A stretch of DNA of 61,151 nucleotides from Planctomycetota bacterium (GCA_016872555.1 VGZO01000026.1:1-61151), one strand, 5' to 3'. Shown: positions 26,021 to 37,173, numbered from the stretch's first letter. The notes: generated by a model not told the origin, from the sequence alone. Made by a program: numbers and translations.

Positions 26021-27694
26021 TCATCCCAGATCCCACGCGCCGGTGAACACCGCATAAAAGCCGAGCAACGCGTTGGTCGTGGCGTGGGCGACGATCGCGT
26101 CGACCAGTTTCCGCCTGTGGTAGAGAGCCGCGGCAAAGGCGACGCCCGCGAGCGTGGCCGGAAACCAGAGTTGCACCCCGTGGAACAATCCAAATGCCAG
26201 CGACGACCCCAGAAACGACACCCAGGTGAACGAGCCGATCGGCACCTGCTCGGCATCCTCGGACATCAGCCGCCGCGCGAGGAACCCGCGGAAAGCAAGC
26301 TCCTCGGCGATCGGGACCAGGATCATGTAGCCGATGAATCGCATCAACAGCCACGCCGATCCCCAGCCGAGCCCGAGCTGGGCCGGATCGAGGCTGGCGG
26401 CCGTCTCGGGATCGGATGGCGCAAGCAGCATCCACATCACGCACGTCAGCCCGCCGAGCGCGACCGCCACCGGCGATAGCGTCGCCTCCCGCCAGCGGAA
26501 CTCGTGCCGGAGGTTCCACAGGACGGCGGCGATCGCGATCACGCGGAGCGGATACCCCTTGCTCAGCGTGCCTTTCTCGGCGAACAGCTCGGTGAGGATC
26601 GTCGAAGCGAGCATCGCGAGGAACGGAAACAGGCAGGCGGCCACCGTCGGACCGTACGTCGGCGCCGTGGCCGACGCCGCTCGGACAGCCGCGGCTGTCG
26701 CCGCCGTCGAACCCGGAACCCCGCCCGTCGCGTGTTCGTCCTCGACCGGCAGCGTGAAAAACGGCATCCGCGATGCGGCGGCGATGATCCCCAGACCGAC
26801 GACGAGAAACGCCACCCAGCCGGCCTGCGAGTGGAAGCCGTCGACGGCGATCTCCGGTGAGATCCAGATACCGACGAGGATCAGGGCGGTGATCCGCACG
26901 ATATTCGACAGGAAGATCAAACCGATCCCGAGCGGAAACAGGAGGAACGACTGGGGAAACCGGTGGAGTCTCCTGAACCACCACAGATAGCCCGAGAACA
27001 GGAGGATGATCAGCCCGATCCCCTGGTAGCCGCTGCAGCCACCGTTCACCTTGACCGTGAAACCCTCGATGCCGATCGCCATCGGCTCGGGTCGAATGAC
27101 CGGGGCCCCGGCGAAAGGACCGAGGAGGAATTCGACCGCGTTGACGGTCGGACCGCCGGTCAGGTTCCAGAATGTGTCGGTGAACGAATCGGTAATCGCC
27201 ATCCCGACGGCAACCAAGGCGGCGGCCAACATGGCCCCCAAGACTGTCGACCGGACATCGACCCCGGCGGGCAGCAACAGGCGCCACGACGCGAGCCAAC
27301 CGAGCGTCAGCACCGTGATGAGAATCGCCGCGTTAAATTCGCCGATCAGCGGCCGAATTCCTCCGCCCCGCACGGTGATGAGAAAACCGAACAGCGCCAG
27401 GAACGCCGCTGCCTGACCGAGCAACCGGGGGATCGCGATTGCTGCGCTGCGGTACGCATCGCGGTGATTGCGAACGTGCGCTTGGAAGATGACCGCCGAC
27501 GCCAACCCGATGATCATCAGTTCCTTCCGGAGGAAACGTCGCCCGAACAAGACCTCGGAGGCAGAGAGGAACTGCTCACGGACCACCCGATCGAGCAGTG
27601 CCAGTTCCAGCGCCAGAAGTGCCAGGGCGATCACGCTGGCAGCCCAAGGGCGGTCGCGGAGCGACGGCTGGGCGAGCGGTGGCACGGACGACAT
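26021..27694 (-). CDS. Exosortase E / CPBP-family protease fusion (VPEID-CTERM system)
   Basis: 557 aa, many membrane helices. The first half is an exosortase: catalytic cysteine 220 in VNGGCSGYQGIG, arginine 267 in SNIVRI, and histidine 288 in DGFHSQAGW. The second half is a CAAX/CPBP protease: EE..R at 464-469 (AEELAFRGFL), histidine 505 in FGLFHG, and H537/N541 in AHATTNALLG. This two-domain architecture is that of exosortase E, which cleaves VPEID-CTERM tails and transfers the protein to an unknown surface acceptor. A protein with exactly such a tail is encoded just downstream on the same strand. The gene lies 58 bases after a glycosyltransferase gene. Confidence 0.9.
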   Translation of the reverse strand: MSSVPPLAQPSLRDRPWAASVIALALLALELALLDRVVREQFLSASEVLFGRRFLRKELMIIGLASAVIFQAHVRNHRDAYRSAAIAIPRLLGQAAAFLALFGFLITVRGGGIRPLIGEFNAAILITVLTLGWLASWRLLLPAGVDVRSTVLGAMLAAALVAVGMAITDSFTDTFWNLTGGPTVNAVEFLLGPFAGAPVIRPEPMAIGIEGFTVKVNGGCSGYQGIGLIILLFSGYLWWFRRLHRFPQSFLLFPLGIGLIFLSNIVRITALILVGIWISPEIAVDGFHSQAGWVAFLVVGLGIIAAASRMPFFTLPVEDEHATGGVPGSTAATAAAVRAASATAPTYGPTVAACLFPFLAMLASTILTELFAEKGTLSKGYPLRVIAIAAVLWNLRHEFRWREATLSPVAVALGGLTCVMWMLLAPSDPETAASLDPAQLGLGWGSAWLLMRFIGYMILVPIAEELAFRGFLARRLMSEDAEQVPIGSFTWVSFLGSSLAFGLFHGVQLWFPATLAGVAFAAALYHRRKLVDAIVAHATTNALLGFYAVFTGAWDLG

Positions 27695-27752
27695 GGGGCG
27701 CCCTCGATCTGGCTCCAGCGTCCAACGACAGAAGTGTCGCCGAAGCCAACCT

Positions 27753-29078
27753 TTACTCTAGCACCCGCGCTGCCGCGTTGCGGTACACCCGCTCGTGCCC
27801 GTCGGCCATCGCCGCTGGCGAATGGTGCGACCGCGCGTGGGCGTGGGCCGCGCGGCCCATCCGCGCCGCCAGCGCCGGATCGTCGGCGAGGAGCAGCAGC
27901 ACACTGTGGAGGTCGGCCACGTCGCCCGGGGCGTGGAGCAATCCGCGGGCGGTCGCCAGGTCGTCGCCGACATACTCGGGAAACGCCCCGTGTCGCGGCG
28001 CGACCACCGGCAGCCCGGCCGTGAACGCTTCCAGGACCGGGATCCCCTTGGCCTCGGGATGGACCGTCGGCATCGCGAACAGATCGACCTCCGCCAGCAG
28101 CGCGAGCTTTCCAGCCCGGTCCACCTGCCCGCGCCATTCGAACCGGTCGGCGATGCCCAGCGCCGCCGCCCGGCGCCGGCAGTCGTCGAGGTAGGGCTTC
28201 TCGGCCGCGATCGTCGCCCCGGCGGCGACGAGGCGCACGTCGTGCGTCGCGGAGAGGATCGCCACCGCCTCGATGAGGACCATGAGCCCCTTCTCAGGGC
28301 AGGCACGGGCGAGGTACCCGACGCGTAGCGCCCCACCGGCGCGCCGGGCGACCAGGTCGGGGGGCTCGGGCGGATACCCGTCCGGATCGACGCCATGGGG
28401 GACGACCGTGATCCGCTCTCTCGGCACGGCCAAGGCGTCGGCCATGAAGTCGGCGTAGAAGCGATTGAGGGCCACGAAGGCGTCGACCTCGGGGGCACGC
28501 AGCCGCAGCAACTCCCAGACGCGCGTGCGGTGCGGCTCGGGAAGCTGGTCGATGAAGATGTCCTCCCCGGAGAGGCTGCAGATGACCGCCGCGCCGGTGG
28601 CGGCACGGACCCGCCGCGCGACGCCGAGGAGGAGGACGTTGGAGAGGTGGACCACGTCGGGCCGCCCGCCGGTCACCGAGCCGGCGGCGAGCAGCGCGGC
28701 GAGCCGCTCGACCTCCTTGCGCTGGTGCCCTTGCTCGCCCTCCAGCGACGAGACCGTCAGGCCCCCGAGGTCGGCGGCCTTGGTCGCACCGGTGCGTCCC
28801 GACAGCCAGGCCAGCAACCGCCGCGAGTCGAACAGCCGGTCGACGAGCGCCGGCGTGTGCCGGAACAGGGGAACGTGCTCCTGGAGCCAGACGTTGACGC
28901 CCCCCATCACGATCGTCGGCGCGGCGACGTTCTCCTCGTCGGTCGTCGTCGGCACGTAGGCCGGGAGCAGGACGGCGTCGCGACCGCGCTGCCGCAGCGC
29001 CCGGACCAGCGCGTTGTCGTGGAGGCAGGAGCCGCAGATCCTCCCTCCGGCGCCGGCGGTGACGTGAACGATCTTCAT
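27753..29078 (-). CDS. Glycosyltransferase family 4 protein
   Basis: 441 aa, GT-B fold. The N-terminal GGRICGSCLHDNALVRAL and the C-terminal half with LRVGYLARACPEKGL (near 250) and an E..G.P..EA-type site (EAKGIPVLEAFTAGLPVVAP) are typical of retaining GT4 enzymes. The acceptor is unknown. ATG 29078 follows a GGGTGGGG site; a GTG two codons upstream is an alternative. It sits between mnmG (10-base gap) and the exosortase gene, so a role in making the exosortase acceptor glycan is conceivable but unproven. Confidence 0.87.
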   Translation of the reverse strand: MKIVHVTAGAGGRICGSCLHDNALVRALRQRGRDAVLLPAYVPTTTDEENVAAPTIVMGGVNVWLQEHVPLFRHTPALVDRLFDSRRLLAWLSGRTGATKAADLGGLTVSSLEGEQGHQRKEVERLAALLAAGSVTGGRPDVVHLSNVLLLGVARRVRAATGAAVICSLSGEDIFIDQLPEPHRTRVWELLRLRAPEVDAFVALNRFYADFMADALAVPRERITVVPHGVDPDGYPPEPPDLVARRAGGALRVGYLARACPEKGLMVLIEAVAILSATHDVRLVAAGATIAAEKPYLDDCRRRAAALGIADRFEWRGQVDRAGKLALLAEVDLFAMPTVHPEAKGIPVLEAFTAGLPVVAPRHGAFPEYVGDDLATARGLLHAPGDVADLHSVLLLLADDPALAARMGRAAHAHARSHHSPAAMADGHERVYRNAAARVLE

Positions 29079-29088
29079 CCCCACCCTT

Positions 29089-30933
<1,845 letters not shown>

Positions 30934-30936
30934 CGT

Positions 30937-31320
30937 TCAGCCCCGCGGCAGCGGCTTGATCGCCTCGACGCCGTCGAGCTCGGCCGCGCCCGCGGCGTCT
31001 CCGCGGAGCACGATCTGCCAGCGCCCCTCGTCGCCGTCGAGGTGCCAGCGCCCCGCCAACCCCCCTTCCCCGTCGTACATCCCGACGTAGTGGACGACGT
31101 GGGCGTTGCGGTAGCGCTTGACGATCGCCACCGCGCCCCGCGCGTCGATCGTGCCTTCGAGGGTGAACGGGGCGACGAGGTCGCGCCCCTGCCCGCGGAC
31201 GACCCCGGCGGAGATCGACAGCGAGAGCGGCTCCATCGCCTGCCGGCCGCGGTGCTTCTGCTCCCACCAGCCCTGGGCGCGGCGCCCCGCCCCGCCCGCG
31301 CCCGACTCGTGCCCGTTCAT
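30937..31320 (-). CDS. Hypothetical protein (127 aa), first gene of the mnmG operon
   Basis: ATG 31320 (MNGHESGAGG) has a GAGGAG site; longer frames upstream lack support. After a basic N-terminal stretch (WWEQKHRGRQ), the rest reads as a small beta-barrel: VAPFTLEGTIDARGAVAIVK, YVGMYDGEGGLAGRWHLDGD, GRWQIVLRG. Such strand patterns occur in small proteins that bind or sense ligands, but no family was identified. It is tightly linked to mnmG by a 3-base gap. Confidence 0.65.
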   Translation of the reverse strand: MNGHESGAGGAGRRAQGWWEQKHRGRQAMEPLSLSISAGVVRGQGRDLVAPFTLEGTIDARGAVAIVKRYRNAHVVHYVGMYDGEGGLAGRWHLDGDEGRWQIVLRGDAAGAAELDGVEAIKPLPRG

Positions 31321-31417
31321 CGCGATCTGCTCCTCACCGGGGATTCCGGAACCCTCCCCGAGTCTGCCAGACGGCACGCGGCGTCGCCACGCTCGGGACG
31401 GGTGGCGGCCAACCCCT

Positions 31418-33157
31418 TCAGGCCGCGGCCCGCGCGGGGGGTTCGAGCTTGAACAGGGCGAACAGCTCCGCCACCGTCAGGCCGCTGGCCGCCGGGGAGC
31501 CGGCTTCCGAGAGGATCGTGTCGGAAAGGTCGCGCTTGCGGCGGAGCACCGTGTCGATCCGTTCCTCGATCGTGTCGAGGGCGAGGAACCGGGTCACCGT
31601 CACGGCGCCGGCCGCGCCGATCCGATGGGCGCGGTTGATCGCCTGATCCTCGATCGCCGGGTTCCACCAGCGGTCGAAGAGGAACACGTACTGGGAGAAT
31701 TGGAGGTTGAGCCCGACCGCCCCGGCGCCGTAGGAGAGGAGGAGGACGCCGTGACGCCGGTCGTGGCGGAAGCGCTCGATCGTCTGATCGCGGACCGCCG
31801 TCGACAGCCCGCCGTGGTAGACGAGGGCGTTGAACCGCTCCAGATGCCGCTGGATCCGGTCGAGCGTGCCCACCCACTGGCTGAACACCAGCGCCTTGCG
31901 GCCGCTGGCATGGATCTCCTCGAGCTCGGCCTCGAGGCGCTCGAGCTTGGCGCTCTCGCCGGAATGGGTGTCGAAGTTGCAGATTTGCTTGAGCCGCAGC
32001 ACCAGCTCGAAGACGTGCTGGATCGCCGCCTCGTGCCCCATCCCCGCCAGCCGCAACACCCCCTCCTCCTCGGCCAGCCGGTAGGTCTCGCGCTGCTGCG
32101 GCGTGAGCTCGATCCCCTCGTCACGGTCGAGACGCGGCGGCATGTCGGTGAGCACCCGGTCCTTGGTGCGGCGCAGCACGTGGTCGGCCACGGCACTGCC
32201 GATCGCGCGCGGGTTCATCCGCTCGTGGAGGTGCCCCGGGGCAACGTATTCGAACAGCCCGACGATGTCGTCGGCCGAGTTTTCCACCGGCGTGCCGGTG
32301 AGGGCCCAGCTGCGCCCGCGGCGCAGGGCGCGGACGGCCTGGCTCGTCTGGCTGGAGCGATTCTTGATCCGCTGGGCCTCGTCGAGGACGACCAGATCGA
32401 ACGATAACCCCAGCTCGGCGACGAGATCCCGGTCGCGGACGACGACCTCGTAGTTGGCGAGCTTCACCGGCACGCCGGGAAGCGACCACTGCCAGCGGCG
32501 CCGGGCCGGATCCCCCTCGATGACCGCGACGAGCAGCTCCGGCGCCCAGTCGGCCAGCTCGCGCGCCCAGTTGGAGACCAGCCCCTTGGGGCAGACGACG
32601 AGCACCTGCCGCGCCTGCCCGGTGCGCACCAGGAGCCGCAGCGCCGAGATCGCCTGCATCGACTTGCCCAACCCCATCTCGTCGGCCAGCACGGCGGCGT
32701 GCCGCGGCACGAGGAACGCGATGCCGTCGAGCTGGAACGGAAACGGCGTCCGCGGGAAATCGAGGTGGCAGGTGTCGAGGAGCGTCTCGAGATCGGGCTG
32801 GAGCAGATAGAAGAAGCGCTCCGCGAGCTTGACGACGTCGCGCGGCGGGGCGATCCGCGTGCCCCGCGCCCGGGGTGGCCGCGGGGCGGCGGGCCGGGCC
32901 GGCACCGGCCATACCGGGGGCGGCGGCGGAGCGGGTGCTGCGGCGGCGACCGGAAAGCTCCGCACCGTCACCGCCGGCAACCGGTCGGGAAGCGCGAGAG
33001 AGTGGACCACCGGGCGGCCGTCGAGCACCGGCACCGTCAGCACGGCCGCGGCCGGCAGACAGGGCTCGTGGCGGATCACGGCGGCCGCGGGGAGGGCGAG
33101 GGCGGGCGCGGCGAGGCTGCGCAGCGACGGCCCCGGCGGGGTGGTGGGAAGTTGCAT
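31418..33157 (-). CDS. SNF2-family DEAD/DEAH-box helicase
   Basis: 579 aa. The proline/alanine-rich first 90 residues are followed by a SNF2 ATPase: PFPFQLDGIAFL, Walker A LADEMGLGKSMQA near 168, Walker B VVLDEAQRIKN, and LTGTPVENSADD. The C-lobe carries RKALVFSQW, LLLSYGAGAVGLNL and RAHRIGAAGAV, motif VI with the arginine fingers. It would translocate on or remodel double-stranded DNA. It lacks the SWIM zinc finger seen in many bacterial homologues. It begins 10 bases after an unknown gene on the same strand, so the two form a pair. Confidence 0.92.
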   Translation of the reverse strand: MQLPTTPPGPSLRSLAAPALALPAAAVIRHEPCLPAAAVLTVPVLDGRPVVHSLALPDRLPAVTVRSFPVAAAAPAPPPPPVWPVPARPAAPRPPRARGTRIAPPRDVVKLAERFFYLLQPDLETLLDTCHLDFPRTPFPFQLDGIAFLVPRHAAVLADEMGLGKSMQAISALRLLVRTGQARQVLVVCPKGLVSNWARELADWAPELLVAVIEGDPARRRWQWSLPGVPVKLANYEVVVRDRDLVAELGLSFDLVVLDEAQRIKNRSSQTSQAVRALRRGRSWALTGTPVENSADDIVGLFEYVAPGHLHERMNPRAIGSAVADHVLRRTKDRVLTDMPPRLDRDEGIELTPQQRETYRLAEEEGVLRLAGMGHEAAIQHVFELVLRLKQICNFDTHSGESAKLERLEAELEEIHASGRKALVFSQWVGTLDRIQRHLERFNALVYHGGLSTAVRDQTIERFRHDRRHGVLLLSYGAGAVGLNLQFSQYVFLFDRWWNPAIEDQAINRAHRIGAAGAVTVTRFLALDTIEERIDTVLRRKRDLSDTILSEAGSPAASGLTVAELFALFKLEPPARAAA

Positions 33158-33167
33158 GCCGGCGCGA

Positions 33168-33671
33168 TCAGTGCCGCTGTGCTTCGTCGATCGCCGCGCG
33201 GATCCGGCCGAACGGCTCGTGGAGATCGACGGCGCGGGCGAGCATCTCGAGGGCCTCGCGCCACCCGTCGTCGGCCCGTGTCGGCGGCGGAATGACCGCG
33301 GCCCCGCCGAGAACCATCGTGCCGGGACGATCGCCGTCGGGCGTGGTCACCAGAGCGACCGGCAGATCCGTCTCGGTACGGACCGCGAGCATCGTCTCGA
33401 GGTCGGTGACCACCAGCCGCGGGGTCACCGTCGCTCCGCCGAGGAGCGCCGCGCCGAGATGCCGGCCGTGGAGCTGCCCGGGGAGCGTCGCCCCGTAGAG
33501 GATCTGCTGGGCGCGCGACACCTTGACGGGCGTCGTGCAGTGGAACTCGATCGGCCGACCGCAGCCATCGACGAGCAGGTAGCCGCCGAGGCAGCCGTGG
33601 GTGGGAGTGTCGACGGCGGTGAGAAACCCGATCACCGGGTCGTCCGGCCGCTGGTCGAGGGCCCGCTGCAT
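33168..33671 (-). CDS. Hypothetical protein paired with the SNF2 helicase (167 aa)
   Basis: ATG 33671 (MQRALDQRPDD) is the preferred start. The protein contains PVIGFLTAVDTPTHGCLGGYL, then IEFHCTTPVKVSRAQQILYG, which looks like a conserved core, and a helical end. It resembles conserved unnamed planctomycete proteins as far as memory allows; no domain name can be given. The 10-base spacing to the helicase gene suggests joint function. Confidence 0.7.
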   Translation of the reverse strand: MQRALDQRPDDPVIGFLTAVDTPTHGCLGGYLLVDGCGRPIEFHCTTPVKVSRAQQILYGATLPGQLHGRHLGAALLGGATVTPRLVVTDLETMLAVRTETDLPVALVTTPDGDRPGTMVLGGAAVIPPPTRADDGWREALEMLARAVDLHEPFGRIRAAIDEAQRH

Positions 33672-33874
33672 ACCGGCTCGAATCCTCCGCACGGCGGCGG
33701 GGTACCTTCCCGCCTGCCCCTGTCATCGGGTCGGCGGGAACCGGTCTTGAATGCCCTGCCCGGAGCCGCCCCGTCGGCCGGCTGGGGCATCCGGATGGCT
33801 TGACGGCCGGAGCCGGCCGCGTTGCGGGGGTGAACTGGGGGAACCCTGACGCCTGCCATGGCGGCGGAGGGCGT

Positions 33875-33880
33875 TACAAT
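33875..33880 (+). promoter_or_regulatory. Possible -10 box before the 156-aa gene
   Basis: TACAAT matches the consensus at five of six bases and lies 46 bases before the ATG at 33927. No good -35 hexamer sits at the usual distance, so this is weak. Confidence 0.3.
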
Positions 33881-33926
33881 GATCGAGCCGGTCCGCCGGC
33901 GTCCGCTCGGCACGAAGGGACACGCG

Positions 33927-34397
33927 ATGCAGGATCCGGTCACGGTCTTCACCCAACTCGACATCTCTTCCGGGACGGTCGCGTCCGGCCAGACCGGGGC
34001 TGCCGCCCCTCCCGGTGGCGACGAGGTGGTAAGGCTGCTGCGGGAATTGGTCGCGGCCCAGCAGAAGACCACCGAGCAACTGGGCGAAATCGCCGGGTTC
34101 CTCGCCCAGCAGCAGCGCCAGCGGCTCGCGGAATTGAAGGCCTGGAAGGACGCCAATCCGGAATTGTCGCGTTCCTGCCGCCTGGCCGCCGAATCTCTGG
34201 CCCGCGTCCACACCGAGTTTCTCGGCAGCATCGCCCGTGAGGCCCGGGAAAACGCCGAGGATTTCGCCGACAGCGAGTTCGCGCTCGGCGAATTCATCGA
34301 CCGCTACGGCCCGCGGCTGGCGCACTTCAACGCCGTGCTGCAATTGTTCGCCCAACTCGGCGGACCGCAGTCGCCGGCCAATCAATCCGGCTCCTGA
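33927..34397 (+). CDS. Hypothetical helical protein (156 aa)
   Basis: ATG 33927 follows a GAAGGGA site. After a flexible Gly/Ala/Pro segment, residues about 35-75 (VVRLLRELVAAQQ...LGEIAGFLAQQQRQ) form a likely coiled coil. They are followed by a charged helical region (LARVHTEFLGSIAREARENA) ending DRYGPRLAHFNAVLQLFAQL. No enzyme motifs were seen. It lies 62 bases before the acid-activating enzyme gene and might be part of that cluster or simply precede it. Confidence 0.7.
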   Translation: MQDPVTVFTQLDISSGTVASGQTGAAAPPGGDEVVRLLRELVAAQQKTTEQLGEIAGFLAQQQRQRLAELKAWKDANPELSRSCRLAAESLARVHTEFLGSIAREARENAEDFADSEFALGEFIDRYGPRLAHFNAVLQLFAQLGGPQSPANQSGS

Positions 34398-34459
34398 CGG
34401 AGCCCCGCCCCCCGTTCCGCTGCCCCCGCCGCGTTCGTCGCCCGACAAGGAACCCCACG

Positions 34460-35593
34460 ATGGCGTCCCAGTCTTCGGTCGCAGACAAGCCCCCGGTGTT
34501 CGCCGTCGCGCCCCCCGCAGCGGTCGCCGAGGCGCGCGCGGCCCTCGACGCCCACGTCGTCGAGATGATGGCCTGGCATTTCCACGAGTCGACCGGATGC
34601 CCGTTCTGGCTCGACTACGCCCGCTCGCTGCCGTTCGACCCGCTCCAGGACGTCAAGGGGTTCGCCGACCTGCGGAAGTTCCCGCCGTTCGAGGACGAGT
34701 GGCTGCGCGGGGGGCCGGTGCGGCGCTGGGTGCCGAAGGGACTCGCCGACAAGCCGATATACGTGTTCGAGACCGGCGGCACGACGGGAGTCCCCAAGTC
34801 GCGCGTCAACCATCGCGATTTCCGCACCGACTACGAGATGTTCAGCGACACGCTGCCGGAGGAGTTTTTTCCGCGCGGGGCCAACTGGCTGATGCTCGGG
34901 CCCTCCGGTCCGCGGCGCCTGCGCCTCTCCATCGAGCACCTCGCCCAGCACCGCGGCGGGATCTGCTTCTGCGTCGACCTCGACCCGCGCTGGGTGATCA
35001 AGCTGATCCAGAAGGGCTGGATGGAGCACCTCGAGGCCTACAAGCAGCACTGCATCGACCAGGCGATCACGATCCTCACCGCCGGCCACGACGTGAAGTG
35101 CATGTTCACGACGCCGAAACTCCTCGAGTCGCTCGCGCTGGCGCTCGAGAAGCGCGGGACGACGATCCACAAGATGGGGATCACCGGGATCTTCTCCGGG
35201 GGCACCGAGTTCACGCCGCAGTGGACCCGGTTCGCGGTCGAGGAATTGCTCGACGGCTCGTACATGACGCCGACCTACGGCAACACGCTGATGGGATTGG
35301 CCGCCTCACGGCCGGTGATCCCCGCCGACGGCTACACGATCGCGTACTACGCCCCCCAGCCGCGGGCCGTGATCGAAGTCGTCGATTTCGACGATCCCGA
35401 TTCGGTCGTGCCCTACGGAGGCACCGGCCGTGTCCGCCTCACGACGCTGACCCACGAGACGTTCATCCCCGGGTTCCTCGAGCGCGACGAGGGGGAGCGT
35501 GAGCTGCCCTACGCGAAGTACCCATGGGACGGGATCAGCGGAGTCCGTCCGTTCCGCGCCCTCGCCGCTTCGACGACCGTCGGGGTGTATTGA
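34460..35593 (+). CDS. ANL-like acid-activating enzyme (EhpF / phenylacetate-CoA ligase-like)
   Basis: 377 aa. The nucleotide loop FETGGTTGVPKSR lies near residue 110, and MTPTYGNTLMGLA near 275 fills the place of the acyl-binding adenylation motif. The protein stops after a short region (GGTGRVRLTTLTHE), without the mobile C-terminal domain of CoA ligases. This shortened form recalls LuxE and EhpF-type enzymes, which activate a carboxylic acid for a partner reductase rather than make a free CoA ester. The start follows AAGGA. The next gene encodes an acyl-reductase-like aldehyde dehydrogenase, so an acid-to-aldehyde step is the likely joint role. Substrate unknown. Confidence 0.7.
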   Translation: MASQSSVADKPPVFAVAPPAAVAEARAALDAHVVEMMAWHFHESTGCPFWLDYARSLPFDPLQDVKGFADLRKFPPFEDEWLRGGPVRRWVPKGLADKPIYVFETGGTTGVPKSRVNHRDFRTDYEMFSDTLPEEFFPRGANWLMLGPSGPRRLRLSIEHLAQHRGGICFCVDLDPRWVIKLIQKGWMEHLEAYKQHCIDQAITILTAGHDVKCMFTTPKLLESLALALEKRGTTIHKMGITGIFSGGTEFTPQWTRFAVEELLDGSYMTPTYGNTLMGLAASRPVIPADGYTIAYYAPQPRAVIEVVDFDDPDSVVPYGGTGRVRLTTLTHETFIPGFLERDEGERELPYAKYPWDGISGVRPFRALAASTTVGVY

Positions 35594-35705
35594 CCCGGTA
35601 TCGCACTGCCCCCGCGGATCGGCGGCGACCCCCCGGCGCGGCGCCGGGACGCCCGTGGCGGCCGTCCGCCGTCCGTCCCGCACCGCTTTTCCCTGGAGCT
35701 TTCCG

Positions 35706-37142
35706 ATGCATCTCCCCGCGTGGCGGTTCGGCAAACCGTACGAGTCGATCGAGCGAACGACGCTCGTCCATTTTCTCAGCGGCGAGCCGGTCGCCGAAGT
35801 GAGTCAGGTCGGCGGGGCGCTGGTCGGCCGCGACCTCGGCAAGGCGGCGCGGGCCCGGGAGGCGCTGCTCGCTTTCGAGCCCGAGGAGATCGTCGAACGG
35901 CTCCAGACGGCCGGCAATCTCTATGCCCATGGAACGCTCTCCGTGGGCGGCACGCCCCAGTCGCCGGCCGACTTCGTCCGCCAGCAGTCGGCGACCACCG
36001 GCCTCCCCGAGTCGCTCTGCCGGGCGAACATGCAGAAGAACCTGTTCGTCCTCTCCAACATGGACCGGATGCTCGACGCGCTGTCGCGCGGCTTGCCGCC
36101 CGAGATCCTCTGGAAGGGCTGGGGGCGCGAGCAGCGAGGCGTGGTGGTGAGTTACCAGGCCCAGGCCCCCGTGCTCGGGCTGGTGCTGCCGAGCAACTCG
36201 CCCGGCGTCCACACCCTCTGGCTGCCGGTGATCGCCTTGGGGGTCGGCCTGGTGATGAAACCCGGGGGCCAGGAGCCGTGGACTCCCTACCGGATGGCGG
36301 CGGCGATGGTCGAAGCGGGGATCCCGGCCGAATGCATCGGCCTCTACCCGGGCGCCACCGACGTCGGGGCGGCGATCCTCGCCAGTTGCCGGCGGAGCAT
36401 GATTTTCGGCAGTGCCAAGACGGTGGAGCAGTACCGCGGCAATCCGCGCGTCCAGGTGCACGGCCCCGGGTTCTCGAAGATCCTCATCGGCGACGACTGC
36501 GTCGACGACTGGGAACGCCACCTCGACCTGATGGCCGAGAGTGTCGCCGCCAACAGCGGCCGGGGTTGCATCAACGCCTCGGCGATCTGGGCCAGCCGCC
36601 ACACCGAGGCGATCGCCGCCGCCCTGGCGGAGCGGCTCGGACCGATCCCGGTCAAGCTCCCCGACGATCCCGACGCGAAGCTCGCCGCGTTCACCGTGCC
36701 CGGCGCAGCCAAGGCGATCTGGGGCCAGATCGAGGCCGGTCTCAAGGCCCCCGGCGTGTCCCATGCCACGGCCCCCTACGGCGAGCGCTTCGTCGAGGGG
36801 GAGCGCTGCGGCTGGCTGCGGCCGGTGGTCGCCCACTGCGACTCGCCCGATTCCGAGATCGCCAAGGCGGAGTACATGTTTCCGTTCGTGGCAGTGGTCC
36901 GTTGCCCGCAGGAGCAGTGGTTCGAGCGGATCGGGCCGACGCTGGTGGCGACGGCGCTCACCGACGACGCCGCCCTCCAGGCGCGGCTCGCCGACTGCAC
37001 CGACATCGACCGGCTCAACCTCGGGCCGATTCCCACCACCCGGCTCGACTGGCTCCAGCCGCACGAAGGCAACATCATCGACTTTCTCTACCGTTCGCGG
37101 GCCCTCCAGGTCCCCGCGCCGGCGGCTGCGGCCACGGCGTGA
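35706..37142 (+). CDS. Aldehyde dehydrogenase-superfamily acyl reductase (EhpG/LuxC-like)
   Basis: 478 aa. ALDH fold with PVLGLVLPSNSPGVH near 160, where NAD-linked ALDHs have a P-W-N-F-P strand. The nucleophile motif NSGRGCINAS near 280 supplies the catalytic cysteine, and AKEY/AEYMFPFVAVV near 395 resembles the usual E.FGP region. The divergence from standard ALDHs suggests an acyl-thioester reductase working with the upstream activating enzyme, but oxidation in the other direction is not excluded. ATG 35706 follows GGAG; the gap from the upstream gene is 112 bases and to the next gene 31. Confidence 0.75.
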   Translation: MHLPAWRFGKPYESIERTTLVHFLSGEPVAEVSQVGGALVGRDLGKAARAREALLAFEPEEIVERLQTAGNLYAHGTLSVGGTPQSPADFVRQQSATTGLPESLCRANMQKNLFVLSNMDRMLDALSRGLPPEILWKGWGREQRGVVVSYQAQAPVLGLVLPSNSPGVHTLWLPVIALGVGLVMKPGGQEPWTPYRMAAAMVEAGIPAECIGLYPGATDVGAAILASCRRSMIFGSAKTVEQYRGNPRVQVHGPGFSKILIGDDCVDDWERHLDLMAESVAANSGRGCINASAIWASRHTEAIAAALAERLGPIPVKLPDDPDAKLAAFTVPGAAKAIWGQIEAGLKAPGVSHATAPYGERFVEGERCGWLRPVVAHCDSPDSEIAKAEYMFPFVAVVRCPQEQWFERIGPTLVATALTDDAALQARLADCTDIDRLNLGPIPTTRLDWLQPHEGNIIDFLYRSRALQVPAPAAAATA

Positions 37143-37173
37143 GCGGTCCAGGGCACGAGGCCGCAGGAACGCC

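Noticed and set aside
25276-26046. Plus-strand frame of 256 codons and a nested 87-codon frame at 25677
   Set aside because: Composition is unlike the local genes, there is no ribosome site or domain, and the end runs into the exosortase gene on the other strand.
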